The notes under the pieces are model-generated. The model saw only the letters and a program-made list of their open reading frames with translations, searched no databases and was not told the DNA's origin. From NCBI RefSeq assembly GCF_001544555.2, contig NZ_FCOK02000057.1, forward strand, positions 1 to 62,716: 62,716 nt of DNA. The letters run 5' to 3'. The position numbers and the translations under genes were made by a program. The stretch comes from Caballeronia udeis (GTDB lineage: Bacteria > Pseudomonadota > Gammaproteobacteria > Burkholderiales > Burkholderiaceae). Numbering within the stretch: position 1 is the stretch's first letter; each line of letters begins with the position of its first letter. Below are positions 1 through 8,353 of this stretch, one piece after another.

Positions 1-899
1 TGGTTTTGCAGTTTGCGAGTTGCGTAAGGCATTGATTTATAAGGGATCGTGGTGCGCTGGTAAAACTCCGAAGGCAGCATCCGGGGCACGGCGCTCGATG
101 GCGTCGGGATGCTCCCGGGCGTCGCGAGCACGAGAGCATCCACGGATTCGGGTGTGCGTCCCGAGTACACCGCGATCAAACTTAGCTGATGCTGGATGGT
201 GGCGGCGGCACGCGGCAAACGCGCCTGCAGTTCACTCAACTGGTTCTGCGCGCGAGTGACGTCGAGACGCGGCGAGAGCCCGTATTGCATGCGTTCCTGG
301 GTCAGGCGCAGCGCACGCTCCCGGATCGCGACATTGTCCTGCAGGATCTTCTGTTCGCTTTGCGCCCAGCGCAGGTCCACATACGCCGACGCTGTGTTTG
401 CCGCAAGCGCGAGACGAAGTGTGTCGACATCATGTTGACGGCCCGTCAATTGCGCCTGTGCCGCCAGCAGTTCAAGGCGCTCCCCGCCGAATACATCGGG
501 TGTCCAGCCAAGCGCGAGACCAGCGCCCGCCTGGCGAACATAGCCGAGCGGCGGTGGCGTGTTCTGGCGCGCATCGGCGGCCGTGGCCGTCGCGTCGAGT
601 TCTGGCAGGAGCGCCGCGCGACGCTGGGTCGTCACGGCCTGGGCCTGCTTCACCCGCTCAAGTGCGGCTTGAACATCCAGGTTCTGGCTCAGCACCGAGC
701 TCACCAGTTCATGCAGCACCGGGTCGCCGAACTGCTGCCACCATGTGTCGGCATTCGCGCTGTCCTGCGGCGCGTCGGCGCTCCAGTTGGCGGGCGCTAT
801 CGACTGTATGGTCGATGGCAGATCCGCATGGCTCGCAGGCTGCACGGCGCACGCCGCGAGCGTCATGCTGGCTGCCAGCGCCAATAAAATCTTATGCAT
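1..899 (-). CDS. Outer-membrane efflux lipoprotein, NodT/OprM type, truncated at the window edge
   Basis: This is the outer-membrane channel of the tripartite efflux pump encoded by the three genes upstream. The 299 visible codons start at ATG 899, 8 bases after the MFS stop. They open with a lipoprotein signal whose lipobox is LAAC at residues 13-16. The TolC-like coiled-coil repeat with the expected family sequence follows (FGDPVLHELV, RVKQAQAVTTQRRAALLPEL, GWTPDVFGG). The frame stays open to base 1. After LPSE (about base 66) the text no longer matches the usual LLRRRPD motif, and the first 50 bases are only about 42% G+C. The gene may therefore be interrupted here rather than merely cut by the window. 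The family is normally about 480 residues. Confidence 0.85.
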   Translation of the reverse strand, partial: MHKILLALAASMTLAACAVQPASHADLPSTIQSIAPANWSADAPQDSANADTWWQQFGDPVLHELVSSVLSQNLDVQAALERVKQAQAVTTQRRAALLPELDATATAADARQNTPPPLGYVRQAGAGLALGWTPDVFGGERLELLAAQAQLTGRQHDVDTLRLALAANTASAYVDLRWAQSEQKILQDNVAIRERALRLTQERMQYGLSPRLDVTRAQNQLSELQARLPRAAATIQHQLSLIAVYSGRTPESVDALVLATPGSIPTPSSAVPRMLPSEFYQRTTIPYKSMPYATRKLQN

Positions 900-907
900 G
901 GTCGATC

Positions 908-2482
908 TCAATGAGCGTCAGGGGAAGGCGGCGCGGCGCCGATAGGCCGCACGAAAATCACGCTGACTATGCCGATGGCGAAGCACATCGCGAGTACGAA
1001 GAAGGTGTCGGAGAAGGTCATCACCAGCGCTTCGCGAAACACCAGCGCATGTAGGTTGGCAAGACCCGCATCGGTTGCGTTCAGCGCGTCCCCCGCCACC
1101 GATCCCCAGTGCGAGAACTGCCGCGACAGGAACGCTTCCGTCTCCGGACTGCCCGTCGTGACACTTTCACTGATGCGCAGATAGTGAAAATTCAGCCGGT
1201 CGTTGAGCATGGTCGCGCTGACCGCAATGCCGATCGCGCCGCCAAGATTACGCATCAGGTTGAACAGGCCGCTTGCCGACTTCAGGCGCGATTGCGGCAG
1301 GGACCCAAGCGCCATTGTCACGATAGGCGGCACCGCGAACTGCTGGCCTATACCGCGCAGCGCTTGCGGCAACAGCAGTTGCTGCCAGCCCCAATCGTTC
1401 GTGAGCGGCACGTAGAAATAACAGCCGAGGCCGAAACACACGAGGCCAAAGAGCAGACACCAGCGCATGTCAACAAGACGTGAGGTGAACGCATAGGCGG
1501 CAAGCGCAAGCAACTGGAACACGCCCACCGAGAGCAAGGCAATGCCGATCTGCAGCGAATCCAGTTCACGCACGCGGCTGAGGAACAGCGGTGTGAGAAA
1601 CACCGCGACGAAGATCCCGATACCCGTCACGAACGACAGCAAACAGCCGATTGCGAAATTCCTGACTGCGAGCGCGCGCAGATCGACAACGGGCTCTTTC
1701 GCAGTGAATGCATGCACGAGGAACAGGAAACCGCAAATGGCGGAGATCCAGGTGCAGGTGATGATCACGTCGTCGCCGAACCAGTTCTTGCGCGGGCCCT
1801 CTTCGAGCACGTATTCAAGGCAGCCCAGAAAACCCGACATCAACGCGATGCCCAGGTAGTCGCCCTTCTTCAACAACGACAGGTCGGGTTCGTCGATATG
1901 CACGAACTTCGGCACCAGGATCGCAACGACGAGCCCGGGAGCAAGATTCAGATAGAACAACCAGTGCCACGACCATTGTGACGTGATCCATCCGCCGATC
2001 ACGGGACCGATCGCCGGGGCGAGCGAAGCGAGCGCGCCGATCGTGGTCGATGCAATCAGCCGCTGCTTGCCGGGGAACAGCACGAATGCCGTGGTGAAGA
2101 CGGTCGGGATCATCGCCGCGCCGAGTGCGCCTTGCAGGCCGCGGAAAATGATCATCGAATTGATGTCCCACGCGAGGCCGCATAGCATGCTCGTGATGGT
2201 AAAACCGACCGCGGAAGCCACGAACAGCCATCGTGTGGAGAACACTTTGGAGAGCCAGCCGGACATCGGGATCACGAGGATTTCCGCAATCAGATACGAG
2301 GTCTGCACCCACGAGAGTTCATCCTGGCTCGCGGACAGACCGCCGCCGATTTCCTTCAGCGACGACGCCACGATCTGGATGTCCAGCGTCGCCATGAAGA
2401 AGCCCAGGCACATCAGCGCGAACGCAAAAACACGCTGTTTCGTGGGCTGGTTGGCGGGGTTCAGTGCAACGGCCGGGCTCAT
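908..2482 (-). CDS. MFS drug transporter, DHA2 (EmrB/QacA) family
   Basis: A proton-driven inner-membrane exporter, the pump of the efflux system. The 524 residues give the hydrophobic profile expected of a 14-helix DHA2 transporter. The N-terminal part has the family signature FMATLDIQIVASSL and the motif-A region GWLSKVFSTRWLF, followed by helices rich in glycine and proline (IGPVIGGWITSQWSW). Its ATG overlaps the stop of the hlyD gene in an ATGA (2479-2482), which indicates translational coupling. The closest characterised relatives are EmrB and fusaric-acid-type exporters. The substrate cannot be read from the sequence. Confidence 0.93.
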   Translation of the reverse strand: MSPAVALNPANQPTKQRVFAFALMCLGFFMATLDIQIVASSLKEIGGGLSASQDELSWVQTSYLIAEILVIPMSGWLSKVFSTRWLFVASAVGFTITSMLCGLAWDINSMIIFRGLQGALGAAMIPTVFTTAFVLFPGKQRLIASTTIGALASLAPAIGPVIGGWITSQWSWHWLFYLNLAPGLVVAILVPKFVHIDEPDLSLLKKGDYLGIALMSGFLGCLEYVLEEGPRKNWFGDDVIITCTWISAICGFLFLVHAFTAKEPVVDLRALAVRNFAIGCLLSFVTGIGIFVAVFLTPLFLSRVRELDSLQIGIALLSVGVFQLLALAAYAFTSRLVDMRWCLLFGLVCFGLGCYFYVPLTNDWGWQQLLLPQALRGIGQQFAVPPIVTMALGSLPQSRLKSASGLFNLMRNLGGAIGIAVSATMLNDRLNFHYLRISESVTTGSPETEAFLSRQFSHWGSVAGDALNATDAGLANLHALVFREALVMTFSDTFFVLAMCFAIGIVSVIFVRPIGAAPPSPDAH

Positions 2483-3579
2483 GAGCGGCTCGCGCTGTCG
2501 AGGTGCACGGTCACCGTTGCCGAGAGGCCGGGGCGCAGCACGTTCTGCATGTCCTTCGGTAAGTCGAGGCGGATCCGCACCGGCACGCGCTGCACGATCT
2601 TCGTGAAGTTTCCGGTCGCGTTCTCGGGCGGCAGTACGCTGAAAGTCGCGCCGGTCGCGGGCGCCAGGCTTTCCACATGACCGTGAAAGGTCCCGCTGGA
2701 GGCATCAAGCGAGACGTCCACGCGGTCGCCCACATGCATCTTCCTGAGTTGGTCCTCCTTGAAGTTCGCATCGATCCACAAGCCGTCGGCGGGCACGATG
2801 GTCAGCAGCGACGCCCCCGTGTTCGCGAGCATGCCGACGCGCGCCGTGCGGTTACCGACATACCCGTCCACGGGCGCCCGGATGGTCGTGTACTCCACGT
2901 TCAGTTCGGCTACGCGCCGCAACGCTTCAGCGGTCGCAACCCGCGCGCGGGCGTCGTCTATCTGTGCGGCAAGCACGGCGAGCTGGCGTTGCGAGGCAAG
3001 CGCCGCTGCATTGCTGTTATCGAGCGTCGCACGGGCCTTCAGGTAATCCGCATCCGCACGTTCGACCACCTGGTTCGATACCGCCTCGTCCTTGACGAGT
3101 TGCCGGTAACGCACTTGATCGGACGCGCTGCGTGTGACTTCCGCCGCCGACGCCCGCACCTGCGCCTGGCTCTGGTTGATCACGGCGGCCTGCAGTTGCT
3201 GCCTCGCCTCCAGCTCGGCGACAGCGGCGCGTGCGCCCTGCACGTCGGCGTCGGCCTGCGCAAGCCTTGCGTCGTAGTCTCGCGAATCCAGCCGGATCAG
3301 CACCTGGTTGGCCTTCACACGCTGGTTGTCCGTGACCAGCAGTTCGGTCACGAAACCGTTCACCTTCGGCGCCATCACCGTCACGTTGCCGCCGACGTAT
3401 GCGTCGTCCGTGCTTTGAATGAAACGCAGCACGGTGAACCAGTACGTCCCAGCGGCAGCGATGACGATCACCACGACGATGATCGCCAGCGGCATCCAGC
3501 CGAGTCGAAAAGGCCGCCGCGCTCCGCGCTCAGCCGTGGGCGCGGCGCTGGAGGCAAGCGGCGAGGAAGGAGTGGTCAT
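2479..3579 (-). CDS. HlyD/EmrA-family membrane-fusion protein
   Basis: Periplasmic adaptor that links the MFS pump to the outer-membrane channel. The 366 residues comprise a short cytoplasmic tail, one N-terminal membrane anchor (about residues 27-50), the biotinyl-lipoyl-like half-motif (STDDAYVGGNVTVMAPKVNG), a long alpha-helical hairpin rich in Ala, Gln and Arg, and the second lipoyl and beta-barrel part (TTIRAPVDGYVGNRTARVG). The open frame extends further upstream. ATG 3579 is chosen because AGGA lies 9 bases before it and because the membrane anchor then falls at the usual place. Confidence 0.93.
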   Translation of the reverse strand: MTTPSSPLASSAAPTAERGARRPFRLGWMPLAIIVVVIVIAAAGTYWFTVLRFIQSTDDAYVGGNVTVMAPKVNGFVTELLVTDNQRVKANQVLIRLDSRDYDARLAQADADVQGARAAVAELEARQQLQAAVINQSQAQVRASAAEVTRSASDQVRYRQLVKDEAVSNQVVERADADYLKARATLDNSNAAALASQRQLAVLAAQIDDARARVATAEALRRVAELNVEYTTIRAPVDGYVGNRTARVGMLANTGASLLTIVPADGLWIDANFKEDQLRKMHVGDRVDVSLDASSGTFHGHVESLAPATGATFSVLPPENATGNFTKIVQRVPVRIRLDLPKDMQNVLRPGLSATVTVHLDSASRS

Positions 3580-3647
3580 CGGTGGATCCTGTTGGTTGCA
3601 TCGAATGGTTTGTGCCGGCATGGGCATGGTGAGCGGGGCCGCATGAT

Positions 3648-4070
3648 CTACTCGCTGGTCAGGCGGAACAGTTCGCGCCGCAGACGTGCTGCCTGTCGCC
3701 GCCCGAACTTCGCCTCGAATTCTTCTTGTGCCGCCAGCCAGTGCCGCAGCGCGTCGGCAAGCTTGGCCTGGCCGCCTTCGGTCAGCGTCAACTGCAAACG
3801 CCGCTGACAAGGCCCGCCCAGCTTCGCCAGGACCAGCCCGGCGCGCAGCAGCGGCTGCAGCACCCTGACTAGCGTGGTGCGTTCCATCACCATGGCCTGC
3901 GCGAGTTCCGCCATCGTCATCTCCGGCGTACGCTCGAGAGCCGAAACAATGCTGAATTGCGTCGGTGTGATCTGTACCGCCGACAAATGCCGCTCATACA
4001 ACTGCGAGATGTGCCGCGCAGCCTGGCGAACTGCAAAACAGTCGTCGTGTCCGGGAGGGTGTGTGTGCAT
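3648..4070 (-). CDS. MarR-family transcriptional regulator
   Basis: Probable repressor of its own efflux operon. The 140 residues carry a winged-helix fold: dimerisation helices (CFAVRQAARHISQLYERHLS), the recognition-helix segment (MTMAELAQAMVMERTTLVRV) and the wing with the GPCQRRLQLTLTEGG motif. It is the first gene of the unit, followed after 68 bases by hlyD. Two start codons are possible, GTG 4076 and ATG 4070. Neither has a Shine-Dalgarno sequence. The putative -10 (4079-4084) sits so close that the mRNA may start within three or four bases of the ATG. Two palindromes lie over the start and the promoter spacer, which suggests autoregulation. Confidence 0.9.
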   Translation of the reverse strand: MHTHPPGHDDCFAVRQAARHISQLYERHLSAVQITPTQFSIVSALERTPEMTMAELAQAMVMERTTLVRVLQPLLRAGLVLAKLGGPCQRRLQLTLTEGGQAKLADALRHWLAAQEEFEAKFGRRQAARLRRELFRLTSE

Positions 4071-4105
4071 GTGCACAGATTATGTGTGCATATGCACGTA
4101 GTCAA
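4064..4105 (-). promoter_or_regulatory. Efflux-operon promoter with two palindromic operators
   Basis: On the minus strand a -35-like TTGACT (4105-4100) and a CATAAT -10 (4084-4079) are separated by 15 bases. Two related 14-bp dyads, TGTGCATGTGCACA (4064-4077) and TGTGCATATGCACG (4085-4098), are spaced 21 bp centre to centre, which is two helical turns. One covers the start codon and the other fills the promoter spacer. This is the arrangement expected for dimeric MarR repression. Seen directly: promoter-like boxes and dyads. Inferred: that MarR binds them. Confidence 0.65.
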
Positions 4106-4203
4106 CCGTCATGACGCGCATTAATTAATGACGAATCTGTTAACAATCGAAAAGAAACCGATGCGAAATGAAGATGAAAGCCTGCGCTGTCTGTGCCCTA
4201 TGC

Positions 4204-5100
4204 TCAGGCTTCGAAGAATTCCGCCGCGTGTTCGATGAACGCCCGCACCTTGGCCGGCAGTAACGTGCGGCTGCTGTAGGCCAGCCGGATTTCGATCACG
4301 CCGTCGATGATCTCGAACTCGTCCAGCAGCGACACCAGCCTGCCGGACGCCAGTTCGTCGCGTACCAGCGCCGCCGGCAGCACGCCCAGGCCGAAGCCCT
4401 CCAGCACCAGTTCGCGGTTGAGCACCGCGTTGTTCGAGGTCACGTCCGCCTTCAGCGGCACCGTGATCTGTTCGCCGCCGTCCAGCCGGAACGTCAGCAT
4501 GGGCTTGCGGATCGACGCGTGCATGGCGACGAATTCAAGCCCGGCGAGCGCGGACGGATGCGTCGGCCGCTCCTTGCCCTTCAGATACCCCGGCGTCACC
4601 ACGATGACGAGCGGAATGCGTTCGAGCAGGCGCGTGACCGTGGTGTCGCTGGTCAACATGAAGGGCAGCACGACACCCAGGTCGTAACCGTCCGCGACCA
4701 GGTTCACGGGACGCTCGGTCAGGGTGACGTCGAGTCCGATCAACGGGTATCGGCGGCGGAAAGTAGCGATCAGCGGGACCAGCCGGTTGACCGTTGCCGT
4801 CGTGTGGGCGACCACGCGCAGCATGCCCGTCGGGTCGCTGGTGCGATCAGACGCCTGCGCCTCCAGCGCGTCGAGCTCATCCAGCACGCGAGAGCAGCCC
4901 GCGAAGAATTGCTCGGCGGTCTCGGTCAGCGAGATATGGCGCGTGGTGCGATGAAAGAGCAGGTTCCCGAGGCGCTGCTCGAGCGTGGCGATGGCCCGCG
5001 ACACGACCGGCGGCGACATGCCCAGCAGATCCGCGGCCCGCGTGAAGCTTTTCGCTTCCACGACCGCGCGGAACACTTTGAGGCTTGTCAGGTAGTCCAT
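4204..5100 (-). CDS. LysR-family transcriptional regulator
   Basis: A 298-residue regulator with the LysR N-terminal winged HTH (residues 1-60, FTRAADLLGMSPPVVSRAIA) and a C-terminal substrate-binding-like effector domain (about 90-290, PLIATFRRRYPLIGLDVTL). The HTH resembles the CrgA/DmlR subgroup common in Burkholderia. It lies 133 bases upstream of marR on the same strand and is divergent from the iclR gene. It could control either neighbour. No target can be named. Confidence 0.92.
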   Translation of the reverse strand: MDYLTSLKVFRAVVEAKSFTRAADLLGMSPPVVSRAIATLEQRLGNLLFHRTTRHISLTETAEQFFAGCSRVLDELDALEAQASDRTSDPTGMLRVVAHTTATVNRLVPLIATFRRRYPLIGLDVTLTERPVNLVADGYDLGVVLPFMLTSDTTVTRLLERIPLVIVVTPGYLKGKERPTHPSALAGLEFVAMHASIRKPMLTFRLDGGEQITVPLKADVTSNNAVLNRELVLEGFGLGVLPAALVRDELASGRLVSLLDEFEIIDGVIEIRLAYSSRTLLPAKVRAFIEHAAEFFEA

Positions 5101-5240
5101 GTCTCGGTCCTTGAATGATGTTGCGCTGGTGGTCGCACGAACCTTGGTCGATTCAGTCGCGCAACGCCCGGATTCTGCTGCAAGCCGGATTTTTCTGCCG
5201 ATGATCGTGTAGCGCCAGGATAAAAACCTGTCTCATCAAG

Positions 5241-5270
5241 TCATTTTCCCATCCAGTAAGAAATGATTTC
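5241..5270. promoter_or_regulatory. Candidate IclR operator
   Basis: The gap between the divergent lysR and iclR genes contains the inverted repeat TCATTT-N14-AAATGA (5241-5266). Overlapping its right arm is the perfect palindrome GAAATGATTTC (5260-5270), ending 33 bases before the iclR ATG. A/T-rich palindromes at this position fit autoregulation by IclR proteins. Binding is inferred. Confidence 0.4.
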
Positions 5271-5303
5271 CTTTTTTGAGAATTGGCGAGGGAGACTTTC
5301 GTC

Positions 5304-6044
5304 ATGAGACAGCCGGCCGAAACCTCCTCCGCCATCGATCGCGTGCTCCACGCGTTGACCAGCGTCGCGCGGGCGGGACGCCCGATCGGCGCCAAGCAGA
5401 TCGCAGCGGACATGGGCGCGCCGTTGTCCACCGTATACCGGCTGCTGGGCTCGCTCAAACAGTGGGGCCTCTTGCAGGAGCACGCGAATTCCGGCCTGTT
5501 CGAGCCGGGTCCGTCCAGCGTGCAACTCGCCTGGGGATTCGACCAGAACGCCCAGCTCGTGACACAGAGCCGCGACGAAATCAGGGCGCTCGTGCAGCGG
5601 ACCGGCGAGAGTGTCGGCCTGCTCGTGCCGATCAATGACGCGGTCGTGTGCCTCTCGATGGTCGAAAGCGACCAGCCGCTGCGCTGCTCGTTCTCCCGAG
5701 GCCGGACGCATCCGCTGACGCGCGGCGCCTCTGCAAAAGCGCTGCTCGCGTTCCTGCCCGAGTCGCAGGCCGACGCCCTGATCGCCGCCAGCACACCCGA
5801 CGACCCCACAAGCGCCGCCGCGCTGCGCGCGCAACTGGAGGAGATTCGCCGCCGGCGCTTCGCGACCAGCGAGAGCGAAGTCGACATAGGCGTGTGGGGC
5901 GTGAGCGCCCCGCTTATATCGGATGCAGGACGGCTGGAAGGAACCATCACATTGATGGCGCCGGTTGTGCGCATTGCAGGACGTGAAGCCGAACTGGCGC
6001 AGCTCACGCGCGCCGCGGCAGACCGCATCAGCTACAAACTTTGA
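5304..6044 (+). CDS. IclR-family transcriptional regulator
   Basis: A 246-residue regulator: N-terminal winged HTH (residues 10-70, AKQIAADMGAPLSTVYRLLG) and C-terminal GAF-like effector domain (VGLLVPINDAVVCLSMVES, then HPLTRGASAKALLAFLP, typical of the family). ATG 5304 is preferred over an upstream TTG because GGGAG precedes it by 9 bases. It lies 47 bases upstream of an amino-acid ABC transporter on the same strand and probably regulates it. Confidence 0.93.
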   Translation: MRQPAETSSAIDRVLHALTSVARAGRPIGAKQIAADMGAPLSTVYRLLGSLKQWGLLQEHANSGLFEPGPSSVQLAWGFDQNAQLVTQSRDEIRALVQRTGESVGLLVPINDAVVCLSMVESDQPLRCSFSRGRTHPLTRGASAKALLAFLPESQADALIAASTPDDPTSAAALRAQLEEIRRRRFATSESEVDIGVWGVSAPLISDAGRLEGTITLMAPVVRIAGREAELAQLTRAAADRISYKL

Positions 6045-6091
6045 GCCCTTTATTTTCAACTTTGATTGCCCACGCATCCAAGGAAACCAGC

Positions 6092-6838
6092 ATGAAACTG
6101 ATCCCGGCACTTTCCGCCCTCGCGCTCGGCGTTGTAGTCAGCGTAGCCGCCGCGCCCGCCGCCCGCGCCGCCGATGACACCATCCGCGTGGCGACCGACG
6201 CGACCTTTCCTCCGCTCGAATTCGTCAAGGACGGCAAGCGCACGGGCTTTGACATCGAGTTGATTGATGCCATGGCCAAGGTCATGGGCAAGAAAGTGCA
6301 GTGGGTGGACATCGACTTCAAGGGGCTGATTCCGGGGTTGATCGCGAATCGCTTTGACGTCGCCGCGTCGGGCATCTACATGACGGATGAACGTCGCAAG
6401 GTCGTCGATTTCACCGATCCGTACTACAAGGGCGGCCTCGTCGTGCTGGTGCGCAAGAACGACACGTCGATCAAGACGCCCGCCGATCTCGACGGCAAGA
6501 AAGTGACTGTGCAGGTGGGCACGAAATCGGTTGGCTTCCTTAAAGACAACTACCCGAAGGTGCAGCGTGTGGAAGTTGAAAAGAACCAGGAGATGTTCGA
6601 TCTGGTCAACATAGGCCGCGCCGATGCCGCGGTCACCGGACGCCCTGCCGCCGTGGAATACGCAAAGGTGCAACCCAACGTGCGGGTGCTCGACAAGGGG
6701 CTCACCACCGAGCTGTACGGCTTCGCGTTGCGCAAGGACGAAACCGCGTTGACCGCCGAGATGAACAAGGCGCTGCAGACGCTGCGCGCCAATGGTACCT
6801 ACGACTCCCTCGCGACGAAGTGGTTCGGCAAGCAGTGA
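6092..6838 (+). CDS. Amino-acid ABC transporter, periplasmic binding protein
   Basis: Binds a polar amino acid or related ligand in the periplasm and delivers it to the permease. The 248 residues have a signal peptide (cleavage near ARA-ADD, about residue 24) and the family-3 solute-binding signature (ATDATFPPLEF, then GFDIELIDAMAKVMGKKVQW), including the FDxELxxA segment. AGGAAA lies 7 bases before ATG 6092. It is followed directly by permease and ATPase genes, giving a minimal one-permease importer of the HisJ/GlnH class. Confidence 0.94.
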   Translation: MKLIPALSALALGVVVSVAAAPAARAADDTIRVATDATFPPLEFVKDGKRTGFDIELIDAMAKVMGKKVQWVDIDFKGLIPGLIANRFDVAASGIYMTDERRKVVDFTDPYYKGGLVVLVRKNDTSIKTPADLDGKKVTVQVGTKSVGFLKDNYPKVQRVEVEKNQEMFDLVNIGRADAAVTGRPAAVEYAKVQPNVRVLDKGLTTELYGFALRKDETALTAEMNKALQTLRANGTYDSLATKWFGKQ

Positions 6839-6864
6839 CGCGGCAGTCCCGACTGGAGTAACCG

Positions 6865-7530
6865 ATGACGCTCGATTTTTCGCCCGTATGGGCAAGCTGG
6901 GAAGCGCTCGCGACTGGAGCAGCGACGACTATCGAAGTCACGGCCTGTTCACTCGTGCTCGGCTGTGTACTGGGCCTGCTGGTGGGCATCGGCAGGCTCG
7001 CGCCGCAGCGCCGCGTGGTCTACGGCATTTGCACCGCCTATCTCACGTTCATCCGCGGCACCCCCCTGCTCGTGCAGCTTTTTATCCTCTTCTTCGGCTT
7101 GCCGCAGTTCGGCATCATGCTGCCCGCGTTTGCCTGCGGCGTGCTGGGGCTCGGCGTTTATAGCGGTGCGTATGTGTCGGAGATCGTACGAGGGTCGATC
7201 CAATCGGTGGATCGTGGGCAGATGGAAGCCGCAAGATCACTTGGGATGCCTTATCGAATGGCCATGCGCAAGGTGATCTTGCCGCAAGCGTTCGTACGCA
7301 TGATTCCGCCGCTCGGCAACGAGTTCATCGCGCTGATCAAGAACTCGGCGCTGGTCTCGCTGCTGACAATCAATGACCTGATGCACGAAGGCGAGAAGAT
7401 CATCAGCGTGTCGTACCGGTCGCTTGAAGTGTATATAGCGATCGCGTTCATCTACCTGATCCTGACGAGCGCGACTTCGCTGGTATTGCGCAAGACCGAA
7501 CGATCGCTGCGTGCAGACGGGAGAGTCTGA
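6865..7530 (+). CDS. Amino-acid ABC transporter, permease
   Basis: Inner-membrane channel subunit of the importer, 221 residues with about five predicted helices. It has the HisMQ-type N-terminal membrane segment (GAATTIEVTACSLVLG) and the permease EAA loop near residues 120-140 (EAARSLGMPYRMAMRKVILP), where the ATPase docks. Only one permease gene is present, so it should act as a homodimer. The 3-prime end lies two bases from the ATPase start. Confidence 0.94.
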   Translation: MTLDFSPVWASWEALATGAATTIEVTACSLVLGCVLGLLVGIGRLAPQRRVVYGICTAYLTFIRGTPLLVQLFILFFGLPQFGIMLPAFACGVLGLGVYSGAYVSEIVRGSIQSVDRGQMEAARSLGMPYRMAMRKVILPQAFVRMIPPLGNEFIALIKNSALVSLLTINDLMHEGEKIISVSYRSLEVYIAIAFIYLILTSATSLVLRKTERSLRADGRV

Positions 7531-7532
7531 GC

Positions 7533-8312
7533 ATGAACACACCCGTGAATGAACCCATTGTTTCAGTCAGGCAACTGGCGAAGTCGTTCGGTTCCAACCG
7601 CGTATTGAACGGGATCGATATCGACGTCCAGCCGTCCCAGGTGATCGTGGTGATCGGGCCAAGCGGTTCGGGCAAAAGCACGTTCCTGCGCTGCCTGAAC
7701 GGGCTGGAAACGGCTGAAGAAGGCACGGTCCGCATCTGCGGCCACGCGCTGGTCGACAACGGCCGGATGATCGATGAGAACGGCCTGAACCGCATCCGCC
7801 GGGACGTGGGCATGGTGTTTCAATCGTTCAACCTGTTCCCGCACCTGACCGTGCTGCAAAACGTGACGCTCGCGCCGCGCTCGCTGGCGCGCGTGAGCGC
7901 GGCCGATGCTGAACGACAAGCGCGCACCCTCTTGGCGAAGGTCGGGCTCGAGCACAAGGCGGACGTATATCCCGGCACTTTGTCCGGCGGCCAGAAGCAG
8001 CGCGTGGCAATAGCGCGGGCGCTTGCAATGCGCCCGCAAGTCATGCTCTTCGACGAACCCACGTCCGCGCTCGACCCCGAACTGGTCGGCGAAGTGCTGC
8101 AAGTCATGCAGACGCTCGCGAGTGAAGGCATGACCATGCTGATCGTCACGCACGAAATGAACTTTGCGCGCGACGTGGCGGATACGGTCGTGGTGATGGA
8201 CCACGGCAGCGTGATCGAGGCGGGACCGCCCGCGCAGATTTTCGCCGCGCCCCGCGAAGCGCGCACGCGCAGCTTCCTGCAAGCGGTCTTGTCGCGCGAA
8301 CCGGCAGCATGA
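7533..8312 (+). CDS. Amino-acid ABC transporter, ATPase
   Basis: ATP-hydrolysing subunit of the polar amino-acid importer (GlnQ/HisP class), 259 residues. Walker A is GPSGSGKST, the Q-loop region is GMVFQSFNLFPHLTVLQNV, the signature is LSGGQKQR and Walker B is VMLFDEPTSALD, followed by the switch histidine in IVTHEMNFA. It is the last gene of the iclR-SBP-permease-ATPase block. A short direct repeat (ATGACGGCGAC twice) follows its stop, with no clear terminator. Confidence 0.95.
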   Translation: MNTPVNEPIVSVRQLAKSFGSNRVLNGIDIDVQPSQVIVVIGPSGSGKSTFLRCLNGLETAEEGTVRICGHALVDNGRMIDENGLNRIRRDVGMVFQSFNLFPHLTVLQNVTLAPRSLARVSAADAERQARTLLAKVGLEHKADVYPGTLSGGQKQRVAIARALAMRPQVMLFDEPTSALDPELVGEVLQVMQTLASEGMTMLIVTHEMNFARDVADTVVVMDHGSVIEAGPPAQIFAAPREARTRSFLQAVLSREPAA

Positions 8313-8353
8313 CGGCGACATGACGGCGACCAGACGCGCCGGTGGTGATCGGT

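Noticed and set aside
189..1054. Plus-strand open frames over the left end of the window
   Set aside because: They are opposite-strand shadows of the nodT and MFS genes; the minus-strand frame carries the lipobox and family motifs.
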